Below are positions 22,540 through 33,827 of a stretch of 64,000 bases of DNA, piece after piece. The stretch is from Neoceratodus forsteri (Eukaryota > Chordata > Ceratodontiformes > Ceratodontidae). How positions within the stretch are numbered: position 1 is the first letter of the stretch; each line of letters starts with the position of its first letter. The notes under the pieces are model-generated. The model did not search any database, was not told the origin of the DNA, and saw only the letters and a list, made by a program, of their open reading frames with translations. The DNA is taken from assembly GCA_016271365.2 (NCBI GenBank), contig CM057458.1:197380501-197444500 (forward strand), given 5' to 3'. The position numbers were made by a program, and so were the translations under genes.

Positions 22540-24380
22540 TGCCACTCCCTATCCCCTTCATGCCAGCTCTGGGTCTTCCCGATGGGGGTCGGCTCTGCTA
22601 CTTCCTTTCCGCCTGGTCCACTATCACTACGGACACGTGGGTTCTCGAAGTGGTCGGTCAGGAACTGCCTCTGGAATTTGAGCAGTACCCTCCCAACCGA
22701 GCCCACGCCCCTTGGGAAGAACGGATTTCTGCATGCACCCAGTCGGTTCTTCGAGACGACATCACTCAGCTCCTCCTCAAGGAGTCAGTAGCTCTCATGG
22801 TGGATCTGTCTGCAGACCCAGGCTTTGTCTCCAGGTACTTCCTGGTGCCTAAGCGGACGGGGGCTGGCGCCCCATTCTAGATCTCCATGACCTGACTCAA
22901 TACCTCAGGTCATGCACCTCTCAGATGGTCACTCTGTCCCAGATCATACCATCCTTGGAGCAAAGCATGTGGATCTGTTCACTGGATCTGCAGGACGCGT
23001 TCTTTCACGTCCCAATCTGTCCACCCCATCAGCAGTTCCTCCACTTCAGGGTCAAGGGGACTCTGTACGAGTTCCTGAGCCATGCTGTTCGGCCTGTCAT
23101 GGACCCCACGGGTCTTCACCAAATGCGTTGCAGTGGTGGCGGACCATCTCCGGCGTCGGGGGGGGGTTAGAATTTACCCCTACCTCAACCATTGGCTCCT
23201 TGCAGGTTCCACCCAACAGGAGGTGGAGAGGTCCAGGGATCTGGCCCTCCAGACCTGCTCCCAACTCTGCCTCCTGATCAATGAGGCCAAGTCAGAACTT
23301 GTGCCTTCTCAGGTGATAGGCTTCATTGGGGCAGAGCTCGACTCTTGTCAATCCAGAGCTCGGCTCGCGGCGGACAGGGAGGAGGTTCTCTCCTCCTTTG
23401 CCCAATCATTTCTGGTTGGGCACTTGCGCCCTGCCCAGGACTTTCTGCGCCTTCTGGGTTACATGGCGGCATGCATCTCAGTGGTCCGTTAGGCCCGTTG
23501 CACATGCGCCCCCTCCAATGGGAGCTAGCTGCCCAGTGGACTCAGTGTCATGGTCATTTCGACCAGCTGATCACTGTAACCCAGAAGATGTGGGACGCTC
23601 TCCAATGGTGGACAGCCCCAGACCGGTTTCAGGAAGGGATCCCATTCATTCACCCGAGCCGATGGTCGTCCTCACGACCGACGCCTCTCTCGTGGGCTGG
23701 GGAGCCCGCATGGGAGATAACAGGGCCCACGGACTGTGGACCCCCGAGAAGTCCCGATACCACATCAACCTTTTAGAGCTCAGAGCAGTCAGACTGGCAC
23801 TGTCAGCTTTCACTCCTCAGCTCCGGGGTCAAGTGGTTCAAGTCCAGATGGACAATACCATGACCATGTACTACCTCAACAAACAGGGTGACATGCACTC
23901 CCGTCTGCTGTGCAAGGAGGCGCTCCACATCTGGACCCTCGTAAGCTGGTTGGAGGCGGATCTCCTAGCCATCCATGTGGCAGGAGCCTCGAGCCAGCTG
24001 GCGGATGCTCTCAGCCACATAGGCCAGACATCCCACGAGTGGTCTTTCCATCCAGAGGTGGCTTACAACCTGTTCTCCCATTGGGGAAAACCGATGGTGG
24101 ATCTGTTTGCCTCCAGGGAAAACACCAAGCTGAGGCAGTATCATGCCTGCCCCCCTCAGCAGGGCTCGCTGCAGGGGGATGCCTTCTTGAGGCCATGACC
24201 CCAGGCCTCCTCTACGCCTTCCCTCCATTTCCCTTGATCCACAAAGTGTTACTCAAGGTGAGGAGGGACAAGGTGAAGGTGATTCTGGTAGCCCCAGACT
24301 GGCTGCGCCAGTTCTGGTATCCAGATCTCCTCAGCTGCAGGCCCCGGGGCGGCTTTGTACACACCCGGACCTGATATCTC
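22540..24380 (+). pseudogene. DIRS family C reverse transcriptase-RNase H, copy C1
   Basis: The lead-in at about 22555-22880 (AWSTITTDTWVLEVV and PGFVSRYFLVPKRTG) is followed by several frame changes through the palm. The active-site box at about 23180 reads YLNHWLL instead of YLDDWLL, so both catalytic aspartates are lost. The thumb part runs to 23490 (INEAKSELVPSQVIGFIGAELDS). RNase H at about 23670-24010 has LTTDASLVGWGARM, LELRAVRLALSAF and VQMDNTMTMYYLNKQGD. The post-RNase H block (MVDLFASRENTKLRQY, then LLYAFPPFPLIHKVLLKV) ends near 24300. Confidence 0.87.
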
Positions 24381-24389
24381 TGAACCAGG

Positions 24390-25473
24390 GGAAGGTCTTC
24401 CATCCTGACCTTCAATCCCTGCACCTCACAGCCTGGTACCTGAGCAGCTAGAGTTCCAGGCTTTGGGTCTTTCCGAAGATGTCTACACCGTGGTGGAGGC
24501 ATCTAGAAAGAAATCGACCAGGAAATGTTATGCCTTCAAATGGAAAAGATTTCCATTTGATATCAGGGTAAGGGTCTGGACCCCTTATCCTGTTCTGTGG
24601 CTAACATTCTCGACTACCTTTGGTCTCTCTCCAAAGGGGGTCTATGGTCATTGACCCTTAGGGTGCACCTGGCAGCCATTTCTGCTTACTGGGCATGGGC
24701 CAGTCAGCTGACATTGGTGCAGGAGACAGTGGTCAGGAGCTTTTTCAAAGGACTGGATCACATAGCCCCTCCTGTGCATGAACTTCCCCCTCCATGGGAT
24801 CTACTGCTGGTATTGGGAAAGCTCATGGATAAGCTATTCGAACCAATGCACAAGTGTGAGCTGTCACACTTGTCATGGAAGACAGCCTTCCTGGTGGCTA
24901 TCACGTCTGCCAGAAGGACAGGGGAGCTTCAGGCGCTTTCGATGGACTCCCCTTATCTGGTCTTCCACAGGGACAAATTTGTCCTGCTCCCCCGCCTGAA
25001 ATTCCTTCTGAAGGTGGTGTCAGAGTTTCACCTTAACCAGGTGTTGACTCTGCCAGTATACTACCCTAATTACATCTGGAGGTCGAGTACAGGCTCCATA
25101 GTTCGGACCTGAGACGTGCACTCTCCTATTATAAGGAGAGGACGGCAGAAATTCGTGGAGAGGTTCGCCAGCGGTTTGTCACCTATGCTGAAGCCGCTTC
25201 TGGCAGACCTGCAGTGAAGTGGACTACTGCAAGATGGATTATATCATGCATAGGTCTATGCTACGAGTTGGCGGGCATGGAGCCCCCCAGAGGGATAAGA
25301 GCCATAGTGCAGCATCGGTGGCTGCTTCCAGAGACATCCCTATACAGGAAATCTGTCAGGCTGCTACCTGGAAGTCAGCAAACACCTTCATTACCCACTA
25401 CCACAGCAACCTTGAGTCACGCTGGGATGCTGGTTTTGGGACCTTAGTTATCCAATCTCTGTTCCCTAAGTAG
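24390..25473 (+). pseudogene. DIRS family C tyrosine recombinase, copy C1
   Basis: The core-binding part is EASRKKSTRKCYAFKWKRF at about 24500. The first catalytic Arg box is ITSARRTGELQAL (about 24900). HRDKFVLLPRLKFLLKVVSEFHL is at about 24970-25040, after which a frame change occurs. The C-terminal box in the 25219-25473 frame reads SHSAASVAAS instead of HSTRxVAAS, so the second catalytic Arg is lost. The Tyr in THYHSNLESRWDAGFG is kept. Confidence 0.86.
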
Positions 25474-25524
25474 GGGGTGTGCGCCTTGCCTCCCTCCTCC
25501 CGGAGAACTGCTAGGAATCTGCCA

Positions 25525-25618
25525 GTAAGTGTGGATGAACAACATATCCACGATCCTAGAAAAACAGGGTACTCACCTGTAACAGTAGTTCTAGGGTGGT
25601 ATATGTTGTTCATCCTAC
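25525..25618. repeat. DIRS family C internal complementary region
   Basis: An inverted repeat around tctaggatcgtggatatgtt (read on the minus strand) and tctagggtggtatatgttgt. Its reverse complement is the right end (ctgttacaggtgagtaacctg) joined to the left end (ttctaggatcgtgg). Confidence 0.88.
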
Positions 25619-25639
25619 AATTCTCCGACCTCCTGGCTG

Positions 25640-25841
25640 CGGGCCTTTGTACCTGGCTTCCAGCGGGCTAAGATCTGGCGTCATGGGGCGGAGCCGAGGT
25701 ATATACCACCTGGGTGGGTGGGAGGAGCCAGCTTGAAGACTTCCGGCAAAATTTAAAAGGGAAAGAGACATGCCAATAAGTGTGGATGAGCAACATATAC
25801 CACTCCTAGAATTACTGTTACAGGTGAGTAACCTGTGTTTT
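25640..25841. repeat. Right inverted terminal repeat of DIRS C1
   Basis: Reverse complement of 13012-13200. It ends at about 25841 after acctgtgtttt. Confidence 0.87.
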
Positions 25842-26965
25842 GCAGCACCCCACAAGCATATAATAGAAACCCAACAAGCTTGAATTAAGTCCTTGTTCAA
25901 AATACTGTACTGCGGGTAACGCATTTTTACATATTAAATAAGACAAAACATTCAAAACTAACCTTTTCATTTAGTTGGAGGTAGTGACAGTTAAAGGGCT
26001 TAGAGTAGAGCTACCATCAGTCCCTATTTTCCCAGGACAGTCCCTATTTTAGGCGGCATGTCCCAGTGTCCGCACAGGTTTTGCAAAATGTCACTTTTGT
26101 CCCTTTTGTTGCTTACTTGTCCCAGTTTTGTCCCTTTTCTTTGCTGACTGCTAATCCATGAGTGACAGTTATTTCAGCACCACTGTGGCACTGCTTCGGG
26201 CTAAACAGCAGTTTGCAACTTCAGTCCCTATACCTATGTTGCACTGCAAGCATGTCAGTGGGAGCACATTAAAGCATGTTGTTCCTGTTAGGTTAGTAGG
26301 TAGTGGTACAAACAGCACATGTGGATGTCTGCCTGCCAGCAGTGGAGAGAGACTCCAGGCAGAGAAGAGACTGGCAGCAGGGAACTAAGGTACCCAAACC
26401 TGATCAGCTGTAGGGAAGTGCATGAAAACAATCTGGTGTGGTGATGGGAGTCACTAAAGTGAAGTTTGCTCAACAAATGAGGTGAGTGTAAGTGGGTTAG
26501 ATGGGAATGTCAGGAGGAGCAATACATGCAGCTCGAATGTCTGATCACAATTTAACGCAGGTTTGCTTCTAATGAACTTTCTGTACATCATGATATAGAA
26601 CTTGCTGCAGCAGAATGATGTGTTGGTTTAATCTGAACGTTTGCTACTGGTGTTACTGTGAGTCGGCATGGCCAGAGCAAGCAGCAAAATGTAATTGTAC
26701 TCAGCATTGTCTGCAGTGGTGCCCATGAGAGTGACAAGGTGTCGGGGGGAGGGTCATGGTCAGGATGGACTGTCCCAGTTTTAGGCCTCGAAGAGTTGGT
26801 AGCTTTAGCTTAGAGGCAGAAGGAATTCATCCTTTTTGACCTAAACTTCAGGATCCTAGTCCAAATGGTATAGAGTTAACATCAGCTTGAAAGCTGCCTG
26901 GTATAGTATATGCCTTTTATGTTGCTCAACATGACCTTCAAAATATAACGTTTCTTGGAAGGATT
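25842..26965. other. Gene-free stretch with a weak candidate inverted-repeat element
   Basis: No coding sequence was recognised. agagctaccatcag near 26010 and its partner gttggtagcttta near 26795 face each other, and each side also carries a ggacagtcc-type motif. This could mark an old non-autonomous DNA element of about 0.8 kb. A short direct repeat of cagtccctattttc lies at about 26010-26050. Confidence 0.35.
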
Positions 26966-27184
26966 ATTATTATTTTTTTAAACATTGTTTATTAAGAGGT
27001 AATAAAACATACAATTGATATAAGATAGGTCTAGCATTACATCAAAGGTCTGTGGTTAGCTCACCAAAAACAGTATTAATGCATATTGACCAGGATATAA
27101 CATTTCAACTTGATAGCATTATCATCATTAATAGTAGCCATGATTTTGTGACATTTTTGTTTATATCATTAGTACAGACTGTAA
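26966..27184 (-). mobile_element. Probable L1 3' end (A/T-rich tail)
   Basis: The T-rich start (attattattatttttttaaac) reads as a poly(A) tail on the minus strand. The sequence to its right may be the 3' UTR of the L1 whose ORF2 lies at 34554-37496. The link is inference from order and orientation. Confidence 0.4.
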
Positions 27185-28590
27185 ACATACAAACATACGA
27201 AATTTGCCAGCAGATAAAAGCCTAGTGGTCTATTAAGTCTGCTCGAATATGCAGCTAGCACCCCTTATTCTGCAGCTGCCCCTCCTTCCCACCTTGACCC
27301 TCCCCCTTCCCTGTCCCAGCCCCTTTTGAAGCCACCCACTGTTCTACTGGATACCACTTCCATCCAGCTAACACCCTCAACATAAGAAAGTGTCTCCTCA
27401 TCTGCCTCCTTGACCTTCCTCCCTCCAGTCTCATATCATGGCCCCGGGTATCCCTCCCCTCCCTTACTTTTGAACAGACCCTCTGTACCTGCCTTGTTTA
27501 TTCCTTTCATGTACTTGAAGATTTCAGTCATATGCCCCTGTCCCTCCTCTCCTCCAGTGAGTACATGTTCAACTACCTCAGCCGCCTCTCATATGGTAAG
27601 TCCCCCAGCCCCTGGATCATCGTTGTCACCCTACGTTCCCTCCAGTAACTTAATGTCCCTCTTCAGATGTGGATGCCAGTACTGTATGCAGTACTCCAAG
27701 TGTGGTCTAACTAATGATCTATACAGTGGCAGAATCACCTCCCCCCTCCTCGAGGATATAAGCCTTGCAATGCAGCCAGTATTTTGTTGACCATTGCAGC
27801 TGCCTTCCCACATTGTGCCGAGTTGTTCATTGACCTCTTAAGGAGCACCCCCAGATCTTTCTCCTCCTCTGTCTCAGTTAGCTGCACTCCCCCTAGCTGA
27901 TAACTCCTCCTTGGGTTTTTCACTCCAAAATGCAGCACCTTGCACTTTTTGGCATTGAACCCCAGTAGCCAAGTGTCCGACCAGGTTTCCAGCTTTGCCA
28001 GATTATCCTGCAACCCTTGCCATCCCCCTAGGTCATCCACCACCGCTTCCATCTTGATGTCATCTGCAAACAAACTGCTCTTGATGCCCTCGATATATCT
28101 GCAATGAATATCCCAAACAACACTGGTCCCAACACCAAGCCCTGCAGAACACTGCTCGTCACTACCCTTAGGGATGAGAGCTCCGCACCCAGATCCACTC
28201 CCTGTTGACTTCCCTGAAGCCAGTTCCCTACCTATCTCACCACCTTTGCATCTGCCCCTGTGCATTCTGACTTACTTCCAAGCCTCCCACGCAGCACTGA
28301 GTTGAATGCCTTACTGAAGTCCAGGTACAGGACATCCACTGCATGGCACACATCCAGTTGCCTAGTTATCCATTCATAGAACTCCACCAGGTTGGTTTGG
28401 CAGGATCTGCCACTTACGAAGCCATGCTGTCTGCTGCCCTGTAGCCCTTTGGCTTCCAGGAGGGACACCAGCCTCTCCTTCAGGATAGACTGCAATACTC
28501 TTGTATACCGAGGGCAAGCCTTACATCCCTCTTCTACATTTCTGTAGTCAGATTTACCTATCCAGGTAAGAGCGCCTCCCCAGCAGCCCA
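27185..28590 (-). mobile_element. CR1/Rex1-clade LINE, 5'-truncated copy
   Basis: The minus-strand RT motifs are GDKSDYRNV-like at about 28560, HGFVSGRSCQTNLVEFYEW at about 28420, DVLYLDFSKAFNSV at about 28330, and LFADDIKMEAVVDD with the catalytic DD at about 28070. [15 protein letters not shown] and [23 protein letters not shown] follow at about 27850-27640. The GVPQGSVLGP box is corrupted (CSAGLGVGTSVV). The 3' end near 27190 carries the same cagataaaagcc and gtctgctc block as the other copies. The sequence differs enough from the copy at 10536 to be a separate subfamily. Confidence 0.85.
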
Positions 28591-28647
28591 CCAGACACTA
28601 TCTCCCAGTTGTCCCCATCTTAGCCCTGCACCAGGCCAGTTTCATTC

Positions 28648-28652
28648 GCAGA
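28648..28652. repeat. Target-site duplication GCAGA (5' side of the LTR element)
   Basis: The five bases gcaga directly precede the 5' LTR and recur directly after the 3' LTR at 34554-34558. Confidence 0.85.
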
Positions 28653-29391
28653 TGTGACAGGGTTAAATAGGACCCTGTCCCAGTTGTTATGGAGAGTTTG
28701 AATGTAGGGATCTGTTCTGTTCTTTCCTTTGCTGTCTCTTGTTTGGTTTCGCAACCAAATTTTCCTGTAAAGCCTAGGACTTGATCGCCCCGACAGTCTT
28801 GCACTTCTTTGCCTCTCACTGTCTCTCAGTCGTCTCTTGCTGTTTCTGCCTTTTTCTCCCTTGCGTATCTGTTAGTGTAAAAATATATTCGAATCATTAT
28901 GTGGAAACGTAACTAATATTAGGATCCCTGTGTTTAGAAATTATATAGTGTTACTATTGAAATGTATATAATTATAGTTTGAGATGATTGCAAAGGGCTA
29001 TTGGAAACTCAAGGGGTTAACCTGAGAGCAGTTTTTAAGCCCTGTTTCAGAAGCTGTGGAGAAGGGGCCTCAGTTCTGGGACATTGTTTTCTGGCTACAG
29101 CTGTCTGAAATTTACAAGAACATTTTAGAAAACAAAAAACAGGATGCTTGTTAAGTAAGGGGGTTGCAAAGACTTATAAAAACAGAGTTGCAGTTGCTTG
29201 CAAGAAAGAGGCAGACACACACAGATTGAAGGAAAACTCAGATGGATCATTTCTGTTTATTCTGCCTTTGCAAATAGTTATTCTGAACAATTTTATTTTT
29301 TATGTTACTGCTAGTACTAATAAACACTTTTTGTGAATTCTACAACTGCTCCTGGTTTTTCCTATGCTTCCTGACCTGTGCCTTGACGACA
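28653..29391 (+). repeat. 5' long terminal repeat
   Basis: Starts tgtgacagggttaaatagg and ends cttgacgaca. It contains an aataaa signal (about 29319) near its 3' side. It differs from the 3' LTR by scattered substitutions and short indels, so the insertion is not recent. Confidence 0.9.
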
Positions 29392-29393
29392 GA

Positions 29394-29415
29394 TGGTGTC
29401 AGCCTAGTGGGATTT
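29394..29415 (+). other. Primer binding site, tRNA-Leu type
   Basis: tggtgtcagcctagtgggat, two bases after the LTR, resembles the complement of the 3' end of tRNA-Leu (tggtgtcag, then agtgggat). The tRNA identity comes from memory of tRNA 3' ends. Confidence 0.65.
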
Positions 29416-29490
29416 ACGCCATGCATACTCTAAGCCAGGAGTTTTGTGCATGGGTACGGGACTTAGTACCAGGGAAACATAGAGAAAGGT

Positions 29491-30500
29491 ATGGATTCCA
29501 CAGCAGCAAGCCCAGGAGTGGTTACCAGGAGAATGGCAACTAAACTAGCAGAGACAGAAGTCCAAGCTGAGACTGTACAGCCAGCACAAGTTATGGAAAA
29601 AGAACAGGCAGTGACAGAACCTGAAAGCCTGACAGCCTTTTTCAAATGGTGGGCTATACAACAAAAAGAGATTGAGAAACAGAGGAGAGCAGAGAAGCAG
29701 CAGATTAGAGAAGAGATGCAGTGACAAGAGCAGCGATAGCTGGATGCGTTACAAGCTGTCAAAAGCAGAGGATCTGGCACAGATCCAGACAAGCAACAAA
29801 ACACAAGCAACTTAAAAGCCATTAAACTTACAAAGTTGTGTCCCTCAGATGATATCGAGGCATACCTAACAACTTTTGAAAGAGTTGCCACAGCCTGCCA
29901 ATGGCCAAAGCAGCAGTGGACAAGCAGACTGGCACCCTACCTGACAGGGAAAGCCCAACTTGCCTACAGCAATATGGACACTGCACAATCAAAAAACTAT
30001 GACCTGGTGAAAAGTGAAATCCTGAAAAGGTATGACATCTCAGGAGAGACCTACAGGCAGAGATTTTGATCTCTGAAGTACAACTCAATCGACAATCCTC
30101 GAGAAGCCTTCCCCCGACTCGGAGAACTCCTGATAAAACGGCTCCAACCAGAGGACAAAACAGTCCCACAAATCATCTACACATTTGCCATGAAGCAATT
30201 CATCAACATCCTGTCTACAGATGTGCAACTTTGGGTAAAGGAACACCAACCAGAAAGTGTGGAAAAGGCTTTTTCTTTGGCTGAGGACTAGCAAATGGTC
30301 ATACAGATGCCACAGCAGTGAGGCAACAGCCAAGCACCAGTGAGACACTCTTTTTCCATTTAAACTCCAAGGCAGATAAGAACTCTGGTGGGGGTAACAA
30401 ATCTGTGCCCAAAGTTGTTTTTTGCTATAACTGTAATAAGCCAGGTTCCATTGCAAGAAATTGCCATAAGAAGAGTGACACTAGAGCAGATTTGTCCTTG
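29491..30500 (+). pseudogene. Gag with SCAN-like capsid domain and zinc knuckle
   Basis: The ATG at 29491 opens MDSTAASPGVVTRRMATKL, then a Gln/Glu/Lys-rich coiled-coil-like stretch that ends at a TGA (29722). The capsid resumes with LCPSDDIEAYLTTFERVA, then YLTGKAQLAYSNM. The stretch from about 30040 to 30290 (SGETYRQRF, stop, NPREAFPRLGELLIKRLQPED, ILSTDVQLWVKEHQPES) closely resembles the vertebrate SCAN domain. A CCHC-like knuckle CYNCNKPGSIARNCHKK follows in another frame at about 30424-30474. Stops at 29722, 30067 and 30289 disrupt it. Confidence 0.85.
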
Positions 30501-30505
30501 GTAAA

Positions 30506-30928
30506 TTGGGGCAAATATTTAACAGATGTGAAGGTGGGGATAAGACTGTAAAGAGACTCATTAATTCGAGAAGCAGACAGACCCTAATGCATGTTGAAGT
30601 GCTGGGAAAACACTGTGCAAAAGGACAAGGTACTGGTGTCATCTGCATCCACGGGGACACTCGATACTATCCCACCACCCAAGTGGTTCTGACAATTAAG
30701 GGTGTGTCGCACCAAATGAAAGTGGGGGTAGTACCTAAGTTATCTGTACCCGTGATTATTGGAAATGACTGTCCAGAATTTACTGAGTTAATCTCAGAGG
30801 AACTGAACCCTGCAGTTTCAGCAGCAGTGGTAACAAGAGCTCAGGCAAAGAAAATCTCAAAAGGTGGGAACACTGTTCCTTTCATTGACTTTGATTTGGA
30901 CTTGTTTGAGCAGAGCTCCAAAATCTGA
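30506..30928 (+). pseudogene. Protease region of the gypsy element
   Basis: Open for 140 codons after the zinc knuckle. It includes VKVGVVPKLSVPVIIGNDCPEF-like retropepsin C-terminal sequence (a hydrophobic run then IGND). The N-terminal active-site D-S/T-G is not clearly visible. Its place between gag and integrase supports a protease. Confidence 0.6.
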
Positions 30929-31039
30929 AAATCCAGGAAAGAAGGACACTGCCTGAAGAAACTGTGGCAACAAATCACTGATGGACATAAGGGGTTAACA
31001 TCTGAAAATGCTGAAACTAAACTGATCACTGATTATGAT

Positions 31040-32300
31040 TTTCTTTCAGAACAACATAACAATGTTTCTCTCCAGAGTTATTTTAAGCAGCTGGGGGTGA
31101 AACTGAAACAGGGTGAACCAATTTTTAAAAAATGTAATGGGTTACTGTACAGAGTTTGGGTTAAACCTCAGACACAGGACTAGATAGAACAATTGGTTAT
31201 ACCACAGAAGTATAGAACAGAGTTATTACAGATAGTACATGATAGTCCTATGGCTGGTCACTCAGGGAGGGATCGCACCCTTGCTAGATTGCTGTACATA
31301 TTTTACTGGCCTGGAATTCATGAAGATATTGCTACCTATTGTAATTCCTGTGCTGAGTGCCAGAAAGTAGCCCCAGTCACTGGAAAAGACAAAGGTGCCC
31401 CTACCCTTGATAGATGTGCCTTTTGAGAGAATTGCAATAGATGTGGTTGGCCCTTTAGATAAAAGTAAAAAGAGTAATAGATGTAGCCTGGTAGTATGCG
31501 ACTATGCTACTCGATACCCAGAAGCAGTTCCAATGCATACTGTCACTGCTTCAGAAGTGTCAGCAGAGCTTGCAAAAATTTTCAGCAGAGTGGGCATACC
31601 TAAAGAAATTATTACTGATCAGGGTAGTAATTTTGGTGCTGTATTACTTAAGAAGCTGTACAGACTACTAGGTATCACTGCCTATACGAGCCTTCCCCTA
31701 GCACCCTCAGACATACGGTCTTGTTGAGCATTTTAACCAAATCCTAAAACGCATGTTAAAAAGGTTTGTAAAAGGGGAAGGGAAAGATTGGGACCAGTAC
31801 TTGTCTTACCTATTTTTTGCTTCCAGAGAAGTACCACAGGCACCAACAGGGTTTTCACCATTTGAAATGCTGTGTGGTAGGCAGCAAAGAGGGCCACTGG
31901 ATGTGATAAAAGAAACGTGGGAAGATAACCCCACTCAGAAACAATCTGTAATGTCTTATATGTGTGCCCTAAGAAAGAAGCTGGCAAAATATGTTGAAAT
32001 TGCCCATAGTAATCAGGAAGAGGCCCAAAACCAGCAGAAGGTATATTATGACCATGGAGTAAAAGAAAACATTTTTGAGTCAGGTGGAAAGGTTTTGCTA
32101 CTGTTACCCACAACAGAAAATAAACTGTTAATGAAGTGGCAAGGGCCTTATAGAGTGCTTAGACATACTGGCACCGTTAACTACAAGACTGAGACCCCTG
32201 ACAGGAAAAATCCTACTAAGATATACCATGTTAACCTCCTCAAGAAATGGGCTGAAAAAAATGCCAAAAGCGGCTTTGCTAGTTTTACCAGAAACTGATA
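31040..32300 (+). pseudogene. Integrase (upstream of RT)
   Basis: The HHCC zinc-binding part is at about 31225-31365 (VHDSPMAGHSGRDRT, then YCNSCAECQKV). The DDE core starts near 31395 with PFERIAIDVVGPL (first Asp). IITDQGSNFG (second Asp) is at about 31610, and the Glu-bearing segment LVEHFNQILKRML lies at about 31722-31760 in another frame after a one-base shift. The C-terminal region, open from 31753 to 32298, has a GPYRVLRHTG block and a conserved YHVNLLKKW tail. The frame break near 31700 would inactivate it. Confidence 0.88.
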
Positions 32301-32339
32301 AAGAAGATATTGATGTAACTTATAATAGACTGGAATAAA

Positions 32340-33625
32340 CTGTAACTGCTGATGCTGTAAAGGTGCATGTTTCCTTAACCTCAGAACAAACCACAGAAAT
32401 TTGTAATGTGCTAAAGGCATTTAACAGTATTTTTACCACAGTACCAAGCCGAGCAAAAGGGGTCAAACACGTAATAGTGCCAAGGAAAGCTCGCCCTATT
32501 AGGCAAAAGACATACAGGTTACCAGAGTGGTTAAGAGCTGACGTGGTTAAGGAAATGCAAAAAGTGAAAGAACTGGGTATTATAGAAGAGTCGAGGAGTG
32601 CTTGGTCATCTCCAGTGGTAATTGTAAACAAAAAAGAAGGGTGTGTTAGAATCTGCCTTGATTTTAGGAAACTTAAGTGTCAGAATTTGACAGTTATCCT
32701 GTGCCCAGAATAGATGATTTGGTGGACAGACTGGGGAGTGCAAAGTATATCTGTACCCTCAATCTCACCAGGGGTTGCTGGCAAATCTCTTTAGCTAAAG
32801 AATCCAGAGACAAAACTATATTTGCCAGTCCTGTTGGATTCTGTCAGTGCACCCCCATGCCATTTGGAAAAGCCACCTGGAACACCTATGAACAGTTATC
32901 CAAGCTATCAAAAATGCTGGTCTGACTATTAATCCTACCAAATGTGCATTGGGCAAGCAGGAAACCAGATAGTTGGGCTATATGTTGGGAAATGGAGAGG
33001 TTAAGCCAGAAACTTCTAACATAGAAGGTATAGCTAACAGCCCTGTCCCTATAAACAAGAAACATGTCAGGTCATTTTTAGGGCTGGCTGGTTATTATAA
33101 GAGATTTGTTCCCATCTTTACAGAGTAAGCTACTCCCCTCACCGAACTCACGGAAAAACGGTACCCAAATAATGTGAAATGGACCCCAGAGTGTGATGAA
33201 GCTTTTCAAGCCATTAAGGCTGCATTATGTTCAGCCCAGTTTAAGATGCCCAGACTTTGAGAAACCATTTTTGTTGCAAACAGATGCATCAGACGTAGAT
33301 CTAGGTGCAGTCCTGAGTCAAAATATAGATGGGACAGAACATCCTGTTCTGTACATAAGTAGGCAGTTGCATGACCGAGAGAAAAGGTACTCCACCATTG
33401 AAAAGGAATGTTTAGCAGCAAAGTGGGCCATGGAGTCCCTTAAGTTTTATTTGCTAGGAACTAACTTTGTACTTATAGCAGATCACAATCCTCTGTTGGC
33501 TTAACCAAATGAAAGATAAAAATTCCAGAATCACAAGGTGGTACCTGGCACTACAGCCATTTAAATTTAAAGTGATGCACAAATCTGGTAAAGAGAATAG
33601 CAATGCTGATTTTCTGTCAAGATAG
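32340..33625 (+). pseudogene. Reverse transcriptase-RNase H of the gypsy element
   Basis: RT fingers and palm: RQKTYRLPEWLRADVVKEM, SAWSSPVVIVNKKEG and ICLDFRKL at 32490-32670, then YPVPRIDDLVDRLGSAKYICTLNLTRGCWQI and TPMPFGKA up to about 32870. The next block jumps to LTINPTKCALGKQE at about 32925, so the segment that should hold the YxDD catalytic box is deleted. RNase H at about 33255-33500 has [31 protein letters not shown] and LIADHNPL. It then breaks up before 33625. Confidence 0.88.
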
Positions 33626-33811
33626 GGATCAGGAATTGAGGGTTCTGAAGGTTGAAAAACAAATGTATGAGTTTAAACTTTACTGTTTGCTGTACTGTTA
33701 TTAATAAAAGGGATACTGCACATGTGCTTAATTTCTGAAAGTTAGAAACTAATATTATTAGAGAATTAATATAAAGTTTTGGAAACCTGTGTGATAAAAC
33801 AGGTTTCCTCT

Positions 33812-33824
33812 TAAGGAGGGGGGT
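33812..33824 (+). other. Polypurine tract
   Basis: The purine run aaggaggggggtg ends just before the 3' LTR, the expected priming site for plus-strand DNA. Confidence 0.75.
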
Positions 33825-33827
33825 GTA

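Larger units (their letters stand above)
13012..25841 (+). mobile_element. DIRS family C retrotransposon, complete copy C1 interrupted by a DIRS family D element
   Basis: The left terminal repeat (from tttctaggatcgtgg at 13012) and the right terminal repeat (ending about 25841) are reverse complements over about 185 bp, with shared blocks such as ggctcctcc and ccgccccatgacgccag. Between them lie gag (split), RT-RNase H, tyrosine recombinase and an ICR at 25525-25618. The gag reading breaks at about 14956 and resumes at 21847; the intervening 6.9 kb is a second DIRS element with its own ends. Without the insert the element is about 5.9 kb. A second family C copy at 59691-64000 is uninterrupted at the matching gag position, which confirms the insertion. 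Confidence 0.9.
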
